Origin: Hypericum androsaemum
Taxonomy: Eukaryota; Streptophyta; Magnoliopsida; Malpighiales; Hypericaceae
Direction of reading: 5' to 3'
Assembly (NCBI GenBank): GCA_963995505.1
Contig: OZ023198.1
Coordinates: forward strand, 372,001-436,000
Length of the DNA stretch: 64,000 nt
Part shown: piece after piece, positions 57,980 through 64,000 of the stretch
How positions within the stretch are numbered: the stretch's first letter is position 1
Layout of the letters: every line of letters starts with the position of its first letter
Made by a program: the position numbers and the translations under genes
The notes under the pieces: model-generated
The model's input: the letters and a program-made list of their open reading frames with translations, nothing else
Databases searched by the model: none
Told to the model about the DNA's origin: nothing

Positions 57980-60900
57980 ATGAATAGCTGTTTGCTTCAT
58001 CTCTTCACCTGCTGTTTCATTGGCCTCTCTCTTGTTTTTGGTGAGGGAGTCCAAAATGTACAGCCTTTTGAATCAGCAATCCTGCTGAACATCAAGTCCG
58101 GCCTGATTGATCCGTCGGATCAAATCGGGAACTGGGTTATTCCAGGCAATGCCACAGGGAAGCAGTTGATCCATTGCGACTGGACCGGAGTCCATTGCAA
58201 CCCCGAAGGTCTGGTGCAGAGGCTTGATCTCTCCAACATGAATCTCAGCGGTAGTATATCAGACGAGATAGGAAGCTTGTCAAGTCTCTCGTTTCTGAAT
58301 ATTTCCTGCAATGGTTTCGCCACTTCGTTTCCGAAGTTGCTTGGAAATCTCACATCGCTGCAGCATATAGATATGAGCCAGAACAACTTCATCGGCGACT
58401 TCCCAACTGGCCTTGGAAAAGCCTCAGGCTTAACTTCGGTCAATGCATCAAGCAACAACTTCTCAGGGTTCCTACCCGAAGATCTTGGCAATGCAACCTC
58501 GCTTGAAAGCCTGGATTTCCGTGGGAGCTTCTTTGTTGGCACGATTCCTGCTTCTTACAGAAATCTGCAGAAACTGAAGTTCCTCGGACTTTCTGGTAAT
58601 AATCTGACAGGAGCTATCCCTAGAGAGATCGGTCAACTTTCTTCGCTGGAGACTATAATTCTCGGATACAACGAGTTCGAGGGGGAAATCCCAGCTGAAC
58701 TTGGCAACCTCACCAACCTGAGGTATCTTGACTTGGCTGTCGGCAGCCTCACTGGCCAGATTCCTGCAGAGCTGGGAAGACTAAAGCAGCTCACTACTGT
58801 TTATTTGTACAAAAACAGATTCACAGGAAGGATACCGCCGGAATTGGGAAACATCACATCCCTATTGTTCCTGGATCTCTCTGATAACCAAATCTCAGGG
58901 GAGATCCCAGCAGAGATAGCATCCCTGAAGAACTTGCAGCTTCTAAATTTAATGTGCAATCATCTAAATGGCTCAGTCCCCAACAAGCTTGGTGATCTAA
59001 CCAAGCTGGAAGTGCTTGAACTTTGGAAGAATTCATTATCAGGTCCATTGCCAGTGAACCTTGGGAAGAAATCACCTTTGCAATGGTTGGATGTCTCCTC
59101 GAATTCATTGTACGGCACCATACCGCCGGGTTTGTGTGATTCTGGTAACCTTACTAAACTCATTCTCTTCAACAACTACTTTTCCGGACCAATCCCTGCA
59201 GGTCTCACAACCTGCAAGTCATTAGTCCGTGTACGCATACAGAATAATAGCATCTCAGGGACAATTCCAGTTGGTTTTGGAAGTCTGCCAGCAATTCAAA
59301 GGCTGGAATTGGCTAACAACAATCTCACTGGCCAGATACCAAATGACCTTTCTATCTCCACATCCCTTTCTTTTATCGATTTCTCTTCCAACCACTTGTA
59401 CTCATCCCTTCCTTACAGCATTCTCTCCATTCCTAACCTTCAGGCCTTCATGGCTTCCCATAACAACTTGGAAGGCGAAATCCCGGACGAATTCCAAGGA
59501 TGTCTATACCTTTCGGTGCTTGACCTTTCAAGCAACCATTTCTCTGGAGTAATTCCGAACAGCATTGCTACATGCGAAAGGCTGGTGAATCTCAACCTCC
59601 GGAACAATGGACTCTCCGGTGAAATTCCAGGAGCACTCTCATCAATACCGGCACTAGCCATTCTGGACCTTTCCAACAACTCACTGACCGGCGGGATTCC
59701 GGACAACTTTGGCAACTCCCCGGCTCTGGAAACGCTCAACTTTTCGTATAATAAGCTCGAAGGTCGAGTTCCTTCTGACGGTTTGTTCAGAACCATAAAT
59801 GTCCATGATCTTACAGGCAATCCGGGCCTCTGCGGTGGCATACTTAGGCCATGTTCTTCAAGTTCCTACACATCAAGGCAAAAAGAGAAACTGCACGTCA
59901 ATCACATCTTGATTGGATTTATAATTGGAGTCGCAGTTATATTGTCTGTAGGGGTCATATTTTTCACAGGGAGATGGCTATACAGAAGGTGGTACTTATG
60001 CAACAGCTATTTCTATGACTGCTTCCAGAAGAGCAGCAAAGAATGGCCATGGACTCTCGTCGCATTCCAGCGAGTCAGCTTCACCAGCAGTGACATCCTG
60101 AGCAGCATTAAGGAATCAAATGTCATCGGAGCCGGAGGGAGCGGAATCGTATACAAGGCCGAAGTCCACCGACCAGACACAGTTGTTGCAGTCAAGAAGC
60201 TGTGGAGGAGGACAGACACAGACGTCGAGAATGGCGATGATCTCTTAGGAGAAGTCAGCCTCATGAGCCGGCTTAGGCACCGAAACATTGTCAGGGTTAT
60301 GGGGTATTTACACAATGAAAGAGATGTGATTATGATCAATGAGTACATGCCTAATGGAAACCTTGGCAGTGCTTTGCACGGGAAAGAAGCAGGGAAGCTG
60401 CTGGTAGATTGGGTCTCAAGGTACAATATAGCAGTTGGAGTTGCTCAGGGGCTGCACTACTTGCACCACGATTGCCACCCACCGGTAATCCACCGCGACA
60501 TCAAGTCCAACAACATACTCCTCGGCTCAAACCTGGAAGCCAAGATAGCAGATTTCGGGTTGGCAAGGATGATGGCGCGAACAAAAGAGACCGTCTCAAT
60601 GGTGGCTGGATCTTACGGATATATCGCTCCCGGTAAGCTTCTTGCATTAGTCTCTGGCCTTGCAGTTTGGATTCTTTCATTTGTAACTAACTTGTTTCCT
60701 CTTGTAACAGAATATGGATACGCTCTGAAGGTTGATGAGAAGAGTGACATATACAGTTTCGGAGTTGTACTACTAGAGCTTCTAACTGGGAAAATTCCCT
60801 TGGACCCTTCATTCGGAGAATCCATAGACATCGTCGAATGGGTAAGAAGGAAGATCAGAAACAACAAATCGTTAGAGGAAGCACTAGACCCGAGCATTGC

Positions 60901-61105
60901 AGGAGAATGCAAGCACGTGCAGGAAGAAATGCTCCTCGTTCTTCGTCTCGCACTTCTCTGCACAGCCAAGCTCCCAAAGGACAGGCCATCGATGAGGGAT
61001 GTCATAACAATGCTTGGAGAAGCAAAGCCAAGAAGGAAAAGCACCTGCAACAACAACAAGGAGAAGCAGATATTCAGCGACTCGCCTGTGATCGGGCTTC
61101 TGTAG
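57980..61105 (+). CDS. MIK1: MIK1-type LRR receptor-like kinase (group XI)
   Basis: Two exons, 57980-60632 and 60711-61105, give 1015 residues (Arabidopsis MIK1, At4g28650, is 1013). Signal peptide (residues 1-21), LRR cap with CDWTGVHC, about 20-24 leucine-rich repeats ([18 protein letters not shown]), transmembrane helix near 642-665, then the kinase: glycine loop [11 protein letters not shown] (~716), VAVKKLW (Lys ~739), [13 protein letters not shown] (Asp ~840), DFGLA (Asp ~858), [28 protein letters not shown] makes it an RD kinase. The tail [11 protein letters not shown] matches MIK1. The 78-base intron splits the activation-segment APE motif; because it is a multiple of three without a stop, the unspliced frame stays open. 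In Arabidopsis MIK1 acts with MDIS1 in pollen-tube perception of LURE peptides. Orthology here is from protein similarity only. Confidence 0.92.
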   Translation: MNSCLLHLFTCCFIGLSLVFGEGVQNVQPFESAILLNIKSGLIDPSDQIGNWVIPGNATGKQLIHCDWTGVHCNPEGLVQRLDLSNMNLSGSISDEIGSLSSLSFLNISCNGFATSFPKLLGNLTSLQHIDMSQNNFIGDFPTGLGKASGLTSVNASSNNFSGFLPEDLGNATSLESLDFRGSFFVGTIPASYRNLQKLKFLGLSGNNLTGAIPREIGQLSSLETIILGYNEFEGEIPAELGNLTNLRYLDLAVGSLTGQIPAELGRLKQLTTVYLYKNRFTGRIPPELGNITSLLFLDLSDNQISGEIPAEIASLKNLQLLNLMCNHLNGSVPNKLGDLTKLEVLELWKNSLSGPLPVNLGKKSPLQWLDVSSNSLYGTIPPGLCDSGNLTKLILFNNYFSGPIPAGLTTCKSLVRVRIQNNSISGTIPVGFGSLPAIQRLELANNNLTGQIPNDLSISTSLSFIDFSSNHLYSSLPYSILSIPNLQAFMASHNNLEGEIPDEFQGCLYLSVLDLSSNHFSGVIPNSIATCERLVNLNLRNNGLSGEIPGALSSIPALAILDLSNNSLTGGIPDNFGNSPALETLNFSYNKLEGRVPSDGLFRTINVHDLTGNPGLCGGILRPCSSSSYTSRQKEKLHVNHILIGFIIGVAVILSVGVIFFTGRWLYRRWYLCNSYFYDCFQKSSKEWPWTLVAFQRVSFTSSDILSSIKESNVIGAGGSGIVYKAEVHRPDTVVAVKKLWRRTDTDVENGDDLLGEVSLMSRLRHRNIVRVMGYLHNERDVIMINEYMPNGNLGSALHGKEAGKLLVDWVSRYNIAVGVAQGLHYLHHDCHPPVIHRDIKSNNILLGSNLEAKIADFGLARMMARTKETVSMVAGSYGYIAPGKLLALVSGLAVWILSFVTNLFPLVTEYGYALKVDEKSDIYSFGVVLLELLTGKIPLDPSFGESIDIVEWVRRKIRNNKSLEEALDPSIAGECKHVQEEMLLVLRLALLCTAKLPKDRPSMRDVITMLGEAKPRRKSTCNNNKEKQIFSDSPVIGLL

Positions 61106-62039
61106 GCAACCTTTTCAATGCTTTATCTTTGATGTTCATGTAAATTGTTGTCCCGAAAAACTTATTCCGTATAATGTAATTGTAGAAAATGTACAAGTAA
61201 ATACTCTCCTCATTCTGTTTCGCCTCGAACGGGTGTGTCTGCAGATTTTCGGATACATGGTGAGACCTATGTTCTCCCTACCATAAACCTTTTATATGAT
61301 CAGAACCGGTACTGTCAACATACATACATACATACATACGAGTCTTTTAAGATTCCGTCACTTCGTCAACGCCTTGTTCCGTTACGCTAAATGATGTTCG
61401 GCTTTAAGATTCCTTCTTAAGCTCGATCAGTCGCCAAAGGACCAGAAACAGCATATGAAGCATGTCAATGATGCCTAACACAAAAGTATAAGAATATTGA
61501 GGCTAAGAAAGGATTCAACATACATACCACTCTATTAAGCTTCTCAACGCCTTGTGCCGTTAAGCTAAATGATGTTCGGCTTTAAGCTTCCTTGTTAAGC
61601 TCGGATCAGTCAACAAAGGACAAAGAAGAACCAGGAATTCTTGGAACTTTTCTCTTCAGAAACCAACCATCTCCACTCGTCGCGCAAACCCTATCCCAGG
61701 ACGAGAAGAGAGGAGAATCCTCGGAGTGTGGAGAGAGAGCGAGAGGAAGGAGGAGAACGAGGGGCAGCGACATTGGGAAAGGCTGTCCGGGGCGGGACAG
61801 GTGGACCAGCGGCGGCGATTGTTCGGAGTCACGGCACCGGCGTTGCGTGGGTGGAACCATAAATTTTTTTAAATAAAAATAAAAATATTGTTACTTATAT
61901 TTACTATTTAGTATTAAAATGTCAAATATTTATAAATACACTCTTTTTTATTTCAAAATTTATAATTTACAAGTATTAAATCATAAGCTAATCATCTTTA
62001 ATTAAAGAGATGTTTTATTGTTGTCTTTTTTTAGGAATA
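61106..62039. repeat. MIK1 3' flank with ~190-base tandem repeat
   Basis: TAAATGATGTTCGGCTTTAAG with CAACGCCTTGT before it and TTAAGCTCG after it appears at 61367-61430 and 61545-61605, about 188 bases apart, marking a direct repeat. ACATACATACATACATAC lies at 61319-61338. The GC-rich patch 61700-61860 has a 94-codon ORF without recognisable features. Confidence 0.55.
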
Positions 62040-62430
62040 GAAACATATATTATAATAAATGGTTTACAGTATAGAAAAAAAATACATATATAAAGTACGG
62101 AGACATTGAACAAGACACGGTAACTAATCCGAAAAGAGCAGAGAGACATGAGTGGAAACGAAGGGTGGACGAGAATCTACATCCAAAGCGGGAAGCTGCC
62201 GAAACAAGCATGAGCTAAATAACCATAAGATCGCATCAAAGATACAGCCTCGTGGGCATTTGAATGCATACGAGATGTACACAAATGAGAACCAAAATCG
62301 AACAAGTTCAACCAAGACAAATTTATCCACCTACAGCCATAAAAAAGGTATCGAGATTCGAACGGATCTCAGATCAAATCAGATCCATTCAAGCAAAAGA
62401 AACAACAAAATTGTCCAACAAATCGATCCA
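62040..62430 (-). repeat. Dispersed repeat family R, copy 4
   Basis: It shares GCATACGAGATGTACAC, CAAAATCGAACAAGTTCAACC and the A-rich right part with 50690-51370. It lies about 240 bases upstream of the MMS21 start, so it may overlap the promoter. Confidence 0.5.
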
Positions 62431-62665
62431 AGCAAACTGACACAAATAATACACAAACTGTAACCATAATCTTTGGGACAGATTTTAAAATACTAACTAC
62501 GATTTTAAATCCGGTTACCGAAATATCCGGTTTGAAAACCTCGGATGGTTGTATTCCAAGCTGGTTACCCCTAGGACCCACAGCCACATTGGGTCACTCC
62601 CGGCCCGGCCCCCAAATAAAAGAAAAAGGAATTTGAAGGAGAAAAGAGAGAAAGAAGCAGTCGAT

Positions 62666-64000
62666 ATGGCGTCGAACGCAGAGCCCGCTGGCTACGCGCC
62701 CTCCAGAATATTCAGGAACACCGCTTCATCCCTCGTCGCCGACAACCAAAACCTTCTCGCCGTATGTTTCTTGGCCCTTTTCTGTTCGTTTAATCTACGT
62801 TCTGATATTCAGAGTAGAGTAGTGTCGGGTTCAATTTGTGTATCAAGGGCTTTCTGATGCTTAGCGGAAAACGGGAGTGCGGTAGCAGAAACTTAGCTTG
62901 AATTGTTAAAGCTCCGTTTGCCTCGTCGGTTGGCTCAAACAAACATCAGAAACGAGGAAAATATTTTCTTTTGTAAAATGAACTTTTTGTTTTTTAGAAA
63001 TCGAGGGGCGAAGATGTCCACTAATTTTTATTAACCGCGCGCTAAATAGAGCGCTTACAACGAGATAGATAAACATTAGTGCAAAAAACTAAACGGAGTA
63101 TCGGAAAGGACATAATTGTATCTTGTATCTTATAGTGTGATGTATCTGTGTTGTCCAGTCTCCCATTATAAAGTTGAATTGTCCTCTAATCTCTCCCTCT
63201 CTTTGTACAGGAGATACGCAAGGCCTATAACATGATGAAAGGGATTGCATTGGACCTCGAGAGACAGAATCAAGCAGCAGAGGTTGAGCGGGAGTCGGGT
63301 TCAGATTGCATATTTCTTTCTTTTATTCACATAGGAGATTCAGTGATCTGCTTAGATTGTTTTAATTGAGCTTTTTACGGGGTCGACGGTTTACTTATCG
63401 AGGTCGTATTCCAGGTCAAGGAGCTCGAAAGCGCGGTCGCTGAGTTGTTAGAAGAATGTGAGAACATAGGTCATTATGGAGCAGCGGTTGAGGCAGTTGC
63501 TAATGGGTACACACCAACAGAGGAGGTGCTTCTGTGCTGCACTACTCCTGTACTGAAGATAATTTTTTAAACCTTGCTTTTAGGTCAACGATCTTACAAT
63601 GTAAAATGTTCACGTTGCAGTCAACTGATTTCGAGAAAGTACTTGACGCGGAGGTTGCGAAGCTTAAAAGGAGCTCGTCATCAAATCTACAAAGCCATCC
63701 ATGGATGCGACAATTTAGAGAAGCTGTTTGGGTATGTGTTCATCACTGAATTCGGCTGTGCTTTTGGTTATTATAACCTATATTGTCGACAACGTGAAAG
63801 AATAATGCAAACTAAGGGCGGGACATCATTTTATTTTGTTGCAAGGATGCTTACTCGAACAATCAGTGTTTCATATTTTGTTGTTCAGAATGTTCATCAC
63901 GCAGGACAACCAATGCCAGGTGACGAGGAGGCTGATATTGTAATGACGAGCACCCAGTCCAGCCTTTTGAATCTCATGTGCCCTGTCAGTGGAAAACCTA
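62666..64000 (+). CDS. MMS21: MMS21/HPY2 SUMO E3 ligase (NSE2), 3' end outside window
   Basis: Five exons are visible: 62666-62761, 63211-63282, 63415-63525, 63621-63731 and 63889-64000 (cut). All borders are GT-AG and phase 0. The 167 residues match Arabidopsis MMS21 (At3g15150) in order: ADNQNLLAEIRKA, the coiled-coil VKELESAVAELL, HPWMRQFREAVWNVHHAG, then DIVMTSTQSSLLNLMCPVSG, the start of the SP-RING. The Zn ligands and the last ~70 residues lie beyond the window. MMS21 adds SUMO within the SMC5/6 complex, in DNA repair and in keeping root meristem cells cycling. The upstream in-frame ATG at 62549 precedes text unlike the family, so the start at 62666 (MASNAEPAG) is preferred. Confidence 0.93.

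Noticed and set aside
57980..61105. MIK1 as a single 1041-codon exon
   Set aside because: The 26 extra residues lie between GYIAP and EYGY, where every kinase of this family has continuous GYIAPEYGY, and the insert has perfect GT-AG borders.
1..64000. CRISPR array, tRNA or rRNA genes, integrated viral genes
   Set aside because: None seen: repeats are not regularly spaced short units with unique spacers, the only tRNA-like text is a SINE-type fragment, and no capsid, movement-protein or viral polymerase motifs were recognised apart from the Copia and LINE remnants.

Overview
This is nuclear DNA of a flowering plant, most likely a eudicot; the species cannot be fixed from the sequence. The evidence is split genes with GT-AG introns, plant-specific gene families (AMT1 ammonium transporter, TENA-HAD fusion TH2, PGSIP glycosyltransferase, group XI LRR receptor kinase), AT-rich spacers, and many non-autonomous DNA transposons, LINE tails and a Copia remnant. 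There is no sign of bacterial, organellar or viral genes.

Layout. 1-5950: tandem array of decayed units carrying pieces of an F-box (At2g35280/At1g67623-like) exon, with a Helitron-like insert at 5010-5801. 6660-13200: transposon graveyard (LINE pieces, a hAT-like element split by a Mutator-like element, and a Pack-MULE at 11259-12281 holding a WPP-domain gene fragment). 14274-15800: intronless AMT1. 17985-18510: LINE tail on the minus strand. 19450-20699: two-exon gene for an uncharacterised, probably plastid protein. 21922-25852: six-exon TH2. 26380-27605: Copia pol remnant split by a Mutator-like element. 30481-37201: tandem 3.3-kb segmental duplication without genes. 37424-40897 (minus): ten-exon PGSIP7/8-type GT8 glycosyltransferase. 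41255-44980: short inverted-repeat elements. 45369-50426: eleven-exon INTS9. 51875-52576 (minus): Werner-like exonuclease-domain gene. 55177-55979: fourth copy of the trinucleotide-core Mutator-like family. 57980-61105: MIK1-type LRR receptor kinase. 62666-64000: MMS21/HPY2 SUMO ligase, cut by the window end.

The seven complete genes and one cut gene are unrelated housekeeping, transport or signalling genes, each with its own spacers; no operon-like or pathway cluster is seen. I reconstructed exons by hand from splice signals, reading phase and remembered family proteins, so the structures are predictions without transcript support.

The most unusual content is in the repeats. Four Mutator-like insertions can be recognised with 9-bp target duplications, one of them carrying a captured host gene fragment. 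One family has (GAG/CTC)n cores and G-box palindromes in its arms. Several elements are nested so that the order of insertion can be read. I found no convincing new multi-gene system.
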